Shown: positions 16,279 through 25,016 of the stretch, piece by piece | Position numbering within the stretch: position 1 is the stretch's first letter | Layout of the letters: each line of letters opens with the position of its first letter | Source of the DNA: Cetobacterium_A somerae | Lineage (GTDB): Bacteria > Fusobacteriota > Fusobacteriia > Fusobacteriales > Fusobacteriaceae | Length of the DNA: 64,000 bases | Strand: one strand, 5' to 3' | Assembly (NCBI RefSeq): GCF_044784365.2 | Contig: NZ_CP173062.2 | Translations under genes and position numbers: made by a program | The notes under the pieces: model-generated | The model's database searches: none | What the model saw: the letters and a program-made list of their open reading frames with translations, nothing else | What the model was told of the DNA's origin: nothing

Positions 16279-17691
16279 TTATTCTCCTAACTCTTTATAT
16301 AATCTTTTATATGAATCTATAAATTTCTTTTTTGAATAGTATTTTTTAACTATCTCTTTTCCATTTTTTCCCATCTCATTTATTTTTTCTCTATTTTGAA
16401 AAAGTGAAACTATAGCATCTCCTAAATCAGAGTATGAAGTTGGTGGTACAATTATTCCTGCTTCTCCTTCAGATTTTTCTTTTAAAATTTCTCTACAATT
16501 TCCAACATCTGTAGCTATAAAAGGAATTCCACAAGCTAATCCTTCTAATATGCTAAGTGGTTGTCCTTCTGAAATTGATGTTAACATTAAAAAATCTAAA
16601 AATTTATAATAATCTTTTACATCTGCTCTTCCTGTAAAAGTAACATAATCTTTCAAATCTAAATTTTCTACTAATTCTAAGCACTCGTTATAATACTCCT
16701 CATTTTCCTCTGTAGGTCCTATTAAAAAAAGTTTAGTATTTCTCAGCTTAGGTAACGCCATTTTAAATCCCTTTAGCATCATTTTTACATCTTTTATAGG
16801 AACGACTCTTAAAACTGAACCAATATTAAACCCTTCTCTTTTTTCTCTTATAACTTTAGAATAAGATTCAATATCAATACCATTTGGAATTACTTCACAC
16901 TTTTTTGAATCTGCTCCATTTTCAATTTGAAGTTCTTTATTGTAGTCAAATAAAGATATTATTTTATCACACTCATCATAGGTTAATCTTGATAAAAAGT
17001 AAAAAAAATCTATCCATATTTTTTTAAAATCTTTCTCTATCCATTTAGCACCAATAACTTCTTCCTCTCTTTCACGTGGATAAATTCCATGTTCTGTTAA
17101 AAGCAATGATCCACCATTTTTTATTTTTCCTAGTGCGGATACATATCCAGAGTACCCTGTTGCCACAGGATGATATATATCAGCTTTTGGCAACTCCTCT
17201 TGAGATAAAGATATTAAATTTAAAAATATATTTCTATATGTCCAATAAAAAGTATTAAATCCAATTCCATCATAATTTTGCTTGTAGTATTTTAATAAAC
17301 TATTCCAAAAACTCTTATTTATTATTATCTCCAATGGATTTCCATATTTTTTATCTGATATTTTTTCTATTATTTTTATAACTTCTTCAGAATCAAGATT
17401 ATTAAAATTTAAAATTTTTTCTATCTCTTCCTCTAATTTCTTAAATTTAAATCTATTTTTAAAAACTTTAAACGGTGAAATCTCATAATTTTTATCCAAA
17501 ATTATATTTTTAATCTCTGTAACATTTTTAGGTATTTCATATTTTATTTTTGCAAAATCTAAATTTGGTATTATACATACAATTGAGAATAAATGTTCTT
17601 CATTGGATTTTACTAAATCCTGAATCCATGAAGATACTCCACCTACAACATATGGATAAGACCCTTCGCATATTAAACAGATTTTTGCCAT
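16279..17691 (-). CDS. pelF: PelF glycosyltransferase (GT4)
   Basis: Cytosolic retaining glycosyltransferase (470 aa) that polymerises the Pel polysaccharide from UDP-sugars. The N-terminus MAKICLICEGSYPYVVGGVSSW is the PelF signature. The C-terminal GT-B half holds the donor site, NIGSVLRVVPIKDVK, and the EX7E motif EGQPLSILE followed by GLACGIPFIATDVGNCREI. Its start overlaps the end of pelE by 19 bases, and pelG starts one base after its stop. No UDP-GalNAc/GlcNAc epimerase gene is in the window. Confidence 0.93.
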   Translation of the reverse strand: MAKICLICEGSYPYVVGGVSSWIQDLVKSNEEHLFSIVCIIPNLDFAKIKYEIPKNVTEIKNIILDKNYEISPFKVFKNRFKFKKLEEEIEKILNFNNLDSEEVIKIIEKISDKKYGNPLEIIINKSFWNSLLKYYKQNYDGIGFNTFYWTYRNIFLNLISLSQEELPKADIYHPVATGYSGYVSALGKIKNGGSLLLTEHGIYPREREEEVIGAKWIEKDFKKIWIDFFYFLSRLTYDECDKIISLFDYNKELQIENGADSKKCEVIPNGIDIESYSKVIREKREGFNIGSVLRVVPIKDVKMMLKGFKMALPKLRNTKLFLIGPTEENEEYYNECLELVENLDLKDYVTFTGRADVKDYYKFLDFLMLTSISEGQPLSILEGLACGIPFIATDVGNCREILKEKSEGEAGIIVPPTSYSDLGDAIVSLFQNREKINEMGKNGKEIVKKYYSKKKFIDSYKRLYKELGE

Positions 17692-18551
17692 TTTTTAACC
17701 TCTTTCAACATTTCATAATCATTTAAATCATAGTAATATTTTTCTATAAATTCCACTATTTTCTCATCTAAATCTTTTTTTTCTATAAGTTCTTGAATTA
17801 GTCTATTACACGCTTTATAATCTTTCATATCTTTATAAATAGTTAAAAGATTATATTTATCAATTATATCTAAATTTTCTTTTGACTTTGCAATATCTAT
17901 GTATTTATTTTGATAAAATTCTAAAATCTCTCCAAGCAAAAGTCCTGAAGTACAATAATCATAATATATTTTAGAAAGTTCATTTGAGTCTTTTAACATC
18001 TCTTTTTCCTTTATAACCTTTTGAAAATTTTCATCAATTTTATTTATCTCTGTTGCTGCATAGTGTATAACTTCTATATCTTCATCCCACAGTGCTTTTT
18101 TTAGAACATCGACCTTAAACTTTAAATTTTGAGTTTCAAAACCAATTAAAAAGTTTTTCTTTTCTGTTGGAGTTCCAACTGCCAAGATATCATAAGCTCC
18201 TATTAAATTAAGATCAATTGAGCTATTTACAATTATTTCTTTCTCTTCATTTAAAATATATTTTTCTAAATTCTCATTTATTTCAATATCACTTTTAAAA
18301 TATTCTCTAAAAAATAAAAAATTATTTATTAAAGCCATAACATATCCAACTATAGGAAAAATTAAAATAAAAATATCAAATTGATTTTCTCCTAAAAATA
18401 ATCTATTTAAATATATAAAAATTAAAGCTAATGAAAAATGAGAAATCCAAAAGTATGATCTGAAACTTAAGAGTCCATTTTTAAAATAAAAAAATATTAG
18501 AATATCTAATATAAGAAATATAAATATGAGGAATATCTTTTTTATTTTCAT
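17673..18551 (-). CDS. pelE: PelE-like membrane/TPR protein
   Basis: A 292-residue protein with two or three N-terminal membrane helices (about 5-25, 32-50 and 58-80) and a soluble alpha-helical, TPR-like remainder. The region around AYDILAVGTPTEKKNFLIGF and the downstream DVLKKALWDEDIEVIHYAATEI match PelE-type architecture, where the domain supports the PelD-PelF synthase complex. Sequence similarity is weaker than for PelF and PelG; position between the deacetylase and pelF genes is the strongest evidence. It overlaps the upstream stop by one base (TAATG). Confidence 0.8.
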   Translation of the reverse strand: MKIKKIFLIFIFLILDILIFFYFKNGLLSFRSYFWISHFSLALIFIYLNRLFLGENQFDIFILIFPIVGYVMALINNFLFFREYFKSDIEINENLEKYILNEEKEIIVNSSIDLNLIGAYDILAVGTPTEKKNFLIGFETQNLKFKVDVLKKALWDEDIEVIHYAATEINKIDENFQKVIKEKEMLKDSNELSKIYYDYCTSGLLLGEILEFYQNKYIDIAKSKENLDIIDKYNLLTIYKDMKDYKACNRLIQELIEKKDLDEKIVEFIEKYYYDLNDYEMLKEVKKWQKSV

Positions 18552-20380
18552 TATAAATCCTCCAATATTATTTTAACTTCTGGGTCTTTTGCTGTCACAA
18601 TATAAAAAGATTCATTTTCACTTTTGTTAATAAATTTAAAATCGCCACCTAGGACTTTAATTATTTTTTTATTTTTTATTTTAAAATGTGAATCAAATTG
18701 TCCTCTATAGTTTTTTATATTTATGAAAACATTGTTATCCTTCTTTTCATATTCTAAATCAATATTTTCTATAACACTATAATCATATGTCATTTCACTT
18801 TGAATTTGTGATTTTAAAACTGGATAGTTACTATTTACAGTTGAAAATATTCTTTCAAACTCTGCTTTTAACTCTTCCCAAGATTTACCATTTCCTCTCT
18901 CTTTATCCATAATATCGTCTGGATGTATAAAATGTGAAAGATATCCATATGCTCCAATAGCATTATATATTTGCCAAATAACTGTATCTGTATAGAAAAA
19001 TCCAGATGACATTCTAGGAAGGGAGTATATATTTTTAAAATCTGGATCTCTTCCTACTTCTTGTAACAGTAATCCCGGTTCATTCTCTCCATAAAAAATT
19101 CCACAAAATACTTTTAAATTTGTAAATGTTTCCACTATAGCTTTCTTCCCACTTACAGGTAATAGATTACTTGGTGCTACATAACTATAAATATTAAAAT
19201 TTTCACCATAAATATTTTCTATTTCATCCTTTGCTACTGTTAATCCTTTTTTCATTGCATCAATGCTTTCCCATGGTGTATATCCATAATCTTCATAATC
19301 AATCTCTTTTTCCAATCCTAAAGAGTAATGATTATATCCATGTAATCCTAATTCTCCACCTATCGATTTTAGTTCTCTTCCTCTTTTACTAAGATCATCA
19401 AACGTCTTTTTTCCAACTCTGACTATTTTATCTTTAATAGTTAAATCGTTATACTCAATTATAATAAATCCTGTCATTTTTAATCTTTGTCTTTCTGCAA
19501 TTCCCATCATATCTTGCCACCAAATAAGATTAAAAAATCCTGAAGTATCCATTCCATACTCTTTTTTTATAATTTCATTTTGAACTACTGGAATTGGTGA
19601 TGGGAAATCATCAATTTGAAGTATTTTAGAATTTAAAATTGGAAAAAATGTAACATCTTCAATATAAGCTATTAATTGCTTCATTACTCCTCTAAAAATT
19701 TTACCTTGAAATAATGTGGTATTACTAAAAAATACTTTTCCCTCTCCATATTTTCTAATCCACATTAAAGGTTCATTATTATCTGTTGTAGCTATCACAT
19801 CAATATCTTTTTTTAAATTCATTTTTAGTCCCGAGCTACCAAAGATAATACTTCCAGGTTTTAAATCCTTTAATCCTGGAAATATATCTTTTTTTAAATT
19901 GAAACTTTTAGTTTCAATAAATTCACCAATTTTTTCTATCCCAGCCATTTGATTAAAAGGACTTCTATAAGATCTTTGAGTTATAAAAAGATTTCCACCT
20001 TTTTCAACTCTCTCTTTTATTCCTAAAAAGTTTTCCTTTAATAAACCACTATAATTTTCTACTGCTAAGATTATTAAACTATACTCAGAAAAATCTAAAG
20101 CTTTATCTGTTGAAATTGAAATTGAGTCATACTTAACTTTTGAAAAATTAAAAACCTCTTCTAATCCATCTTTTATATCTTGACTTCCCTCACTTCCATC
20201 TCCGTATAAAATAAGATATTTTTCAGGTTTTTCTATTTTTAAATTTCCAGATACTGGAGTTGGAAGACTAAAATTATAAATCTGTTTTAAATTAAATATA
20301 TCTTCCAAATTTTTTATTCTTAACTCTTGAAAAAAGAATACTGCTATTAGTACTAGACCTAATATATATTTAGATTTCAT
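18551..20380 (-). CDS. DUF2194-type polysaccharide deacetylase (PelA deacetylase counterpart)
   Basis: A 609-residue protein with one N-terminal membrane anchor or signal, started at the ATG at 20380 behind CAGGAG. Residues about 55-250 form a Rossmann-like amidotransferase-type domain (YLILYGDGSEGSQDI, SLIILAVENYSG). Residues about 250-500 form a carbohydrate-esterase-4-like deacetylase with the metal/base motifs QIDDFPSP (Asp 257/258), HGYNH (His 347/351) and HFIHPDD (His 486). In Pseudomonas this activity is in the C-terminal part of PelA; Gram-positive pel operons have a stand-alone version. It would partly deacetylate Pel. It overlaps pelD by 11 bases. Confidence 0.82.
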   Translation of the reverse strand: MKSKYILGLVLIAVFFFQELRIKNLEDIFNLKQIYNFSLPTPVSGNLKIEKPEKYLILYGDGSEGSQDIKDGLEEVFNFSKVKYDSISISTDKALDFSEYSLIILAVENYSGLLKENFLGIKERVEKGGNLFITQRSYRSPFNQMAGIEKIGEFIETKSFNLKKDIFPGLKDLKPGSIIFGSSGLKMNLKKDIDVIATTDNNEPLMWIRKYGEGKVFFSNTTLFQGKIFRGVMKQLIAYIEDVTFFPILNSKILQIDDFPSPIPVVQNEIIKKEYGMDTSGFFNLIWWQDMMGIAERQRLKMTGFIIIEYNDLTIKDKIVRVGKKTFDDLSKRGRELKSIGGELGLHGYNHYSLGLEKEIDYEDYGYTPWESIDAMKKGLTVAKDEIENIYGENFNIYSYVAPSNLLPVSGKKAIVETFTNLKVFCGIFYGENEPGLLLQEVGRDPDFKNIYSLPRMSSGFFYTDTVIWQIYNAIGAYGYLSHFIHPDDIMDKERGNGKSWEELKAEFERIFSTVNSNYPVLKSQIQSEMTYDYSVIENIDLEYEKKDNNVFINIKNYRGQFDSHFKIKNKKIIKVLGGDFKFINKSENESFYIVTAKDPEVKIILEDL

Positions 20381-21581
20381 ATATTTCAACTCCTGGAAGA
20401 ATTTCAGAAACCCTTTTTATTAAAACATCTTTACTTTCTCTATTAGCATTTACAAAAAGAAATTTTATAGTCTCCTCACTCATTCCTACAACATCTATAT
20501 CTCTAACTTTTCCTTTTAACTTTTCATTCAATTCTTTTGGTGTAAAATTTGGATTTCCAGCTTCTAATGCTATATATTCAGATCCAAATAATTTTTTTCT
20601 TTTCTTATCCTCTTCTAAAATATATGAAAAATATTGTAAATTATATATTCTTGTGTTTTCATATGAATTTTTTAATATTTCAATCTCTGCCTTATCAAAA
20701 GCATTTACTAAAGCATTATTAATCCACTGGCTTATTACCTTAAACAATTCTAATAGATATTTTTCTTGATTATTATATTTTAATCTTTCTATGTTTACAA
20801 TTCCAACAACTTCTTCGCCCTTCAAAATTGGAGCTACATAAACAGGATTTTTTATATTTAAATCTCTATTCCCTTCTAGTGTTTCTTTACTTTTTAAAAC
20901 TTTAGAGTATATATCTCCCTCTTCTACTATTATAAAGTTTGGAATTACGCTATTTCCTATTTTTACTCTTGCTCTAAACGTATTTCTCTCTTTATTGTAT
21001 ATATATATCGATACTACGTCACTTCCTAAAAAATCTGTTAATATCTGCAAAATTTGTGTAAATATTTTTTCTACATTTTTAGTTAATATTGAAGATGTTA
21101 TTTGATGTAGAGTTAAAATGCTTTCTTTACTTCCCACTATTCTACTTTTTAATCTTTCATTTATATTCACTAATTCTAAATTTTTTTCTCTTTGATTTTG
21201 ATTTTTTTCTTCTAAGATTTTATTCTCATCTTTTAAATCATCAATTTTTTTTCTAAGATTATCAGAAAATCTTCCAAGGGATAGGGCAATAAAAAAGAAA
21301 AGCAAAATAAATTTATAATAACTAAAATCTAAAAAGAACACAACTAAATCATTGCCTAATTGATAGTAAGCAAGAATATAAAATAATGAGGCTATTATAA
21401 CCGTTTGTAGACTAATATAGACTCCATATTTTAATGCCATTATTCCTATAACAATAGTTAATGGTTGAATATTCATATTTAAGAAATCACTTTTAAAATT
21501 TGAAAAATAAAAAAATATTAAATATATTGCTAGACAATATACAATACTTTCAACTATACTTAAAATAAAATTTTTTTTCAT
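20370..21581 (-). CDS. pelD: PelD-like c-di-GMP receptor
   Basis: A 403-residue inner-membrane regulator. Four membrane helices (about 8-26, 38-55, 58-75, 88-103) lead into a coiled coil (105-150), a GAF domain (about 155-295) and a degenerate GGDEF domain (about 300-403). The GGDEF loop is lost, but the I-site motif RDID (Arg 360, Asp 363) sits at the expected distance ahead of the degenerate loop (GMSEETIKF). This layout is specific to PelD, which binds c-di-GMP at RxxD to switch on the synthase. RBS AAAGGTGG lies across the stop of the upstream hydrolase gene. Confidence 0.88.
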   Translation of the reverse strand: MKKNFILSIVESIVYCLAIYLIFFYFSNFKSDFLNMNIQPLTIVIGIMALKYGVYISLQTVIIASLFYILAYYQLGNDLVVFFLDFSYYKFILLFFFIALSLGRFSDNLRKKIDDLKDENKILEEKNQNQREKNLELVNINERLKSRIVGSKESILTLHQITSSILTKNVEKIFTQILQILTDFLGSDVVSIYIYNKERNTFRARVKIGNSVIPNFIIVEEGDIYSKVLKSKETLEGNRDLNIKNPVYVAPILKGEEVVGIVNIERLKYNNQEKYLLELFKVISQWINNALVNAFDKAEIEILKNSYENTRIYNLQYFSYILEEDKKRKKLFGSEYIALEAGNPNFTPKELNEKLKGKVRDIDVVGMSEETIKFLFVNANRESKDVLIKRVSEILPGVEIYEI

Positions 21582-21593
21582 AAAATACCACCT

Positions 21594-22493
21594 TTAAAAC
21601 TGCTCATAAGTGTCTATAGTATCTAAATAGTACCCATCTACTCCTATGTCATCTAATTTTTTCTGATAATTTCTTATAATCTCTTTCCACTGAGGACTCC
21701 AATATTTTATTATAAAATTACCTTCCCAATTCTCATTCTCTTTAACTATCCATTCAGGTAGTTTTTTATTCCAAGAATTATGCCAATAACCTCTATAATT
21801 TTCTGCTTCTCCTATACTAAAATAAGCAATTATCAATCTTCGAGTTCCATTTTTTCTTATTTTTAAAGATTTGATTTGTTCTTTTGTTAAAAATTTACCA
21901 TTTAAACTAGGTTCTATAATTAATAAATCAAAATCTGTATTCTTTAAAACTCTATAGTAATCATCTACATTCTTAAATTTTTCAGGATTTAAAAGATATA
22001 AAAAATTTTTAACTTCCTTTAAGTTAGTTACATTTTTTAAACTATTTTTTTGAAGAGGTTGAAAAATACTATTAGCACTATATGAAGAAACTGCTTCTCC
22101 CACAAAATTATATTTCTCTGTATCCTTTAAAATTTTACCTCTCAACTTTTTATCGTTAGCATAATTTACTGAAAATACTACTTTTCCCTCTTTTTCTATT
22201 TCAATTAAATTCTTTAAAAGATAATTTTTTTCATCTTCAGGAGTTGCTTCATTTATACCTCCAACACCATAAAACAATGATTCTTGGGAAACCCCATCTA
22301 CATTTTTTATAAATTCCATATCCAATTTATCTCCATTAAAAAAAATATTAGTTCCATTTTGTGGCACTAATATTTTCTCTTTGGATTGGGTTTTTATCTG
22401 CTTTATAAGTTCTCTCATTTTTATTTTACTCACTTCATCCCCTTTTACAAAAGATATCATCGAAATAAATAGGAAAACTATAATTTTTTTCAT
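21594..22493 (-). CDS. GH114/TM1410-like exported glycoside hydrolase, apparently circularly permuted (PelA hydrolase counterpart)
   Basis: A 299-residue exported protein from the ATG at 22493 (RBS GGAGAGG); signal about residues 1-18. The family's first-half motifs are in the C-terminal half: FDLLIIEPSLNG (188-199), IAYFSIGEAENYR (222-234), WEGNFIIKYW (256-265) and GVDGYYLDTIDTYE (284-297). The motifs that normally follow (PQNG, 44-47; DGVSQESLFYG, 66-76; GKVVFSVNYA, 103-112) are instead at the N-terminus. Family members cleave galactosamine-type polymers; PelA's hydrolase domain is a relative in role. It is the first gene of the pel set, 20 bases after an Fe-S protein gene. Confidence 0.75.
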   Translation of the reverse strand: MKKIIVFLFISMISFVKGDEVSKIKMRELIKQIKTQSKEKILVPQNGTNIFFNGDKLDMEFIKNVDGVSQESLFYGVGGINEATPEDEKNYLLKNLIEIEKEGKVVFSVNYANDKKLRGKILKDTEKYNFVGEAVSSYSANSIFQPLQKNSLKNVTNLKEVKNFLYLLNPEKFKNVDDYYRVLKNTDFDLLIIEPSLNGKFLTKEQIKSLKIRKNGTRRLIIAYFSIGEAENYRGYWHNSWNKKLPEWIVKENENWEGNFIIKYWSPQWKEIIRNYQKKLDDIGVDGYYLDTIDTYEQF

Positions 22494-22513
22494 AAACCTC
22501 TCCATTCTTAAAA

Positions 22514-23800
22514 TTAATAATTTTTTAATAATTTCTCTAGGTAAACTGATTTCATCTGTTTACTCGCCATAATTTTATGCACAGGAGATAGTTTTAAAAT
22601 TGCTCCTAGTATGGCCGCCATAGCTCTATGACTAAATAAAGCTTTATTATCAAATATCAACTCTTGAAGCATACCTTTCTCAATTGCCATTAAAACTGAT
22701 CTATGAACAGAGTTTATTGGAGTTATCACTCTTGTTTCACGAGGCATTAATAATATACTACTTTTAGGACAAGCTCTTCCACATACTCCACATCCTAAAC
22801 AAAGTTCCTCTTGAACTACGTATTCTCCCTCTATTTTCTTTATAGCATTAACAGGGCAAACCTTTAAACACTTACCGCAATTTATACATGTCTCATGATT
22901 TATTTTAGGTAAAAAGTTTGTTGTTTCTACGGGATGCATCATTCCAAATTTTTTAGCTGCCACTAAAGCTTCACAGCAACATCCACAACAATTACAAATA
23001 AATGTTACTCCCTCTCTTACATTTTCGCCACATTGAACTAAATTACTATCATATGCTTGCTGAAGTAAATCCATTCCCTCTATTTTATCAACTCTTCTTG
23101 CGTAACCATTATTTATCAATGAGTTTGCTACATTTCCAAAAGTCATACAAATATCCATTGGTGCATCACAAGCTTTTCCCACATGTTGCATTTTATGTCT
23201 GCAATAACACATACTAATTCCCATATGGTCTGATGTTTCTATTATATGTGAAGCTTTTTCATAATCTAAAACTTGAACTAAATTATCTAAAGTATTTGAA
23301 GACATGGTATTTTGTGTCTCTCTAGTTTTTTCTAGAGCATCTTCATTTACAAAAACTCTTCCTAATTTTGTTTCCGAACTATAAAAAAGATCCTTTATAA
23401 AATCCTCTTCTACATTCATATACTGGTATAAAAGTTCTCCTAAAAGTTTTTGATCAATATCTCCTCTAGTTCTCATCATAGAAAATTCTATAAATCCAGC
23501 CATTGGTGGTGGTAGTATATAAGTTTGAACCCCTTTATGTACCGTATCTAATAAAATCGCTCTTGATGCTAGTGTATCTAAAATATTTTTAGCATCTTTT
23601 TCTGATATCTTCCAAATTGATGCTGCCTTTTTTAATGTAAAAGGCTTTATTGGAAGTTGTGCTACTAACTCTGCCTCTTTTTCTGAAAATAGTATCGCTA
23701 GTATATCATATAGGACTTTAGATGGTGGTGCTCCTTGAGGAAATCTGTTAAGTCTCTCCTCTAAACTTTTATATGCTGACTTACCTACAATATGGCTCAT
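22514..23800 (-). CDS. 4Fe-4S dicluster ferredoxin-domain protein, function unknown
   Basis: A 428-residue cytosolic protein. The N-terminal about 110 residues look like a winged-helix/linker region (PIKPFTLKKAASIWKISEKDAKNIL). A middle part carries CYCRHKMQH...CDAPMDIC and CNCCGCCC, an unusual Cys cluster (about 193-280). A two-cluster ferredoxin follows with CINCGKCLKVCP and CLGCGVCGRACP (about 305-345). Homologous proteins are annotated only as Fe-S binding. Only 20 bases separate it from the pel hydrolase gene downstream and from the DMT transporter gene upstream, so it may share a transcript with both. RBS TAGGAGGA. Confidence 0.82.
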   Translation of the reverse strand: MSHIVGKSAYKSLEERLNRFPQGAPPSKVLYDILAILFSEKEAELVAQLPIKPFTLKKAASIWKISEKDAKNILDTLASRAILLDTVHKGVQTYILPPPMAGFIEFSMMRTRGDIDQKLLGELLYQYMNVEEDFIKDLFYSSETKLGRVFVNEDALEKTRETQNTMSSNTLDNLVQVLDYEKASHIIETSDHMGISMCYCRHKMQHVGKACDAPMDICMTFGNVANSLINNGYARRVDKIEGMDLLQQAYDSNLVQCGENVREGVTFICNCCGCCCEALVAAKKFGMMHPVETTNFLPKINHETCINCGKCLKVCPVNAIKKIEGEYVVQEELCLGCGVCGRACPKSSILLMPRETRVITPINSVHRSVLMAIEKGMLQELIFDNKALFSHRAMAAILGAILKLSPVHKIMASKQMKSVYLEKLLKNY

Positions 23801-23820
23801 GTTTTCCTCCTAATTAACTT

Positions 23821-24684
23821 TTATCGTTTTTTGACTTCTGTTAATAGTATAGATGTAAAAATTAGTAATCCACCTATTACAACTTGAAAAGTCATCTTGT
23901 CTCCTAAAAGTAAAACAGAGAATAATGCTCCAAATATTATCTCTGTTGTTAAAATTAAAGAAACCTGACTAGGATTAATCTCTTTTTGAGCATATGTTTG
24001 AATTGAATAACAGATGAAAGTATTAAAAAGAATTATGTATACTAATGCTAAAATCTGTTTAAAATCATATGTTCTAGTAAAGATTGTTGCTCCTTCAAAT
24101 ATTATATTCAGCAAGATTCCAATAATTCCTGCTGAAAACATTTGAAATCCATTAATTGTAAAGGGATTTTTATTTTTTATTCTGCTTCCTATAACTACAA
24201 TTTGAAGAGCAAAGCATATAGCACATATAAAAGTTAAGAAATCTCCAAAATTAATTGTTAAATTCTTTTCAAAAGAAAGAAACCCTATACCTATAAAGCA
24301 CATTATAGATGATAGTATGTAAATTAACTTTGGTTTTTCTTTTGTGATAATCCATACAATATATGGTACAAAAATAACATTTGCTCCAGTTATAAAAGCA
24401 TTTTTAGATGAAGTTGTATAAACTAATCCAACCGTTTGAAAAGCAAAGGCTGAAAATAAAATTAAGCCCGCTATTAATCCTAAGTTTCTTTCAGTTTTTT
24501 CAATTTTTATTTTTTTTATTTTCATAATACAAAACATGACTACTGCTGTTATAAAAAATCTTATTCCTAAAAATTCAAATGGTTTTATTCCACTATCTAA
24601 AATTATTTTTGTAGCTGGAAATCCACTTCCCCAAATCATGGCAACTAAAAGTAATAATAGTTTACTTAAATTTTCTTTTTTCAT
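23821..24684 (-). CDS. DMT-family (EamA) transporter
   Basis: A 287-residue membrane protein with ten predicted helices in two EamA repeats. The start MKKENLSKLLLLLVAMIWGSGFPATK and the motif TTSSKNAFITGANVIFVPY near the end of repeat one are typical of the drug/metabolite transporter superfamily. The second repeat ends with LILTTEIIFGALFSVLLLGDK. Substrate cannot be predicted. RBS GGGGG. It follows the minE terminator and leads into the Fe-S protein and pel genes with short gaps. Confidence 0.9.
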   Translation of the reverse strand: MKKENLSKLLLLLVAMIWGSGFPATKIILDSGIKPFEFLGIRFFITAVVMFCIMKIKKIKIEKTERNLGLIAGLILFSAFAFQTVGLVYTTSSKNAFITGANVIFVPYIVWIITKEKPKLIYILSSIMCFIGIGFLSFEKNLTINFGDFLTFICAICFALQIVVIGSRIKNKNPFTINGFQMFSAGIIGILLNIIFEGATIFTRTYDFKQILALVYIILFNTFICYSIQTYAQKEINPSQVSLILTTEIIFGALFSVLLLGDKMTFQVVIGGLLIFTSILLTEVKKR

Positions 24685-24727
24685 TTTTATCCCCCTGTAT
24701 TATTTAATTTTATCCCCTCATTTATTA

Positions 24728-24758
24728 AAAAAAAATAGCACCGTAGTACTATTTTTTT
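24728..24758 (-). terminator. minCDE terminator with UNCG-type loop overlapping minE stop
   Basis: Minus-strand RNA: AAAAUAGUAC, loop UACG closed by C-G, GUGCUAU, then a run of U. The minE TAG stop (24749-24751) lies in the 5' arm. The cUACGg loop is of the extra-stable UNCG class. Confidence 0.85.
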
Positions 24759-25003
24759 ATTTTTATAGGTATATTTGCTATCAATGCTGTTTCTCTTCCC
24801 GTTTCCGCCTCTTGAGAAACTTCAATATTTAAAGAATCTCTATCTATATCCACATATTTAGATATTACTGCAATTATTTCATCTTTTAAAGTTTCAAGCA
24901 TTTTGGGAGAAAGCATAGCTCTATCATGTATCAGTACTAACTTTAAACGGTCTTTAGCTACTGAACTAGATTTTTCTTTATTCAAAAAACTAAAAAATCC
25001 CAT
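24749..25003 (-). CDS. minE: cell division topological specificity factor MinE
   Basis: An 84-residue MinE. The N-terminal membrane-binding/MinD-contact segment MGFFSFLNKEKSSSVAKDRLKLVLIHDR is followed by the beta-strand dimer domain with VISKYVDIDRDSLNIEVS. It stimulates MinD ATPase and confines MinCD to the poles so that the Z-ring forms at midcell. Last gene of minC-minD-minE; 13 bases after minD. Its stop codon is inside the operon terminator. Confidence 0.96.
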   Translation of the reverse strand: MGFFSFLNKEKSSSVAKDRLKLVLIHDRAMLSPKMLETLKDEIIAVISKYVDIDRDSLNIEVSQEAETGRETALIANIPIKIKK

Positions 25004-25016
25004 ATTTCGCCTCCCC

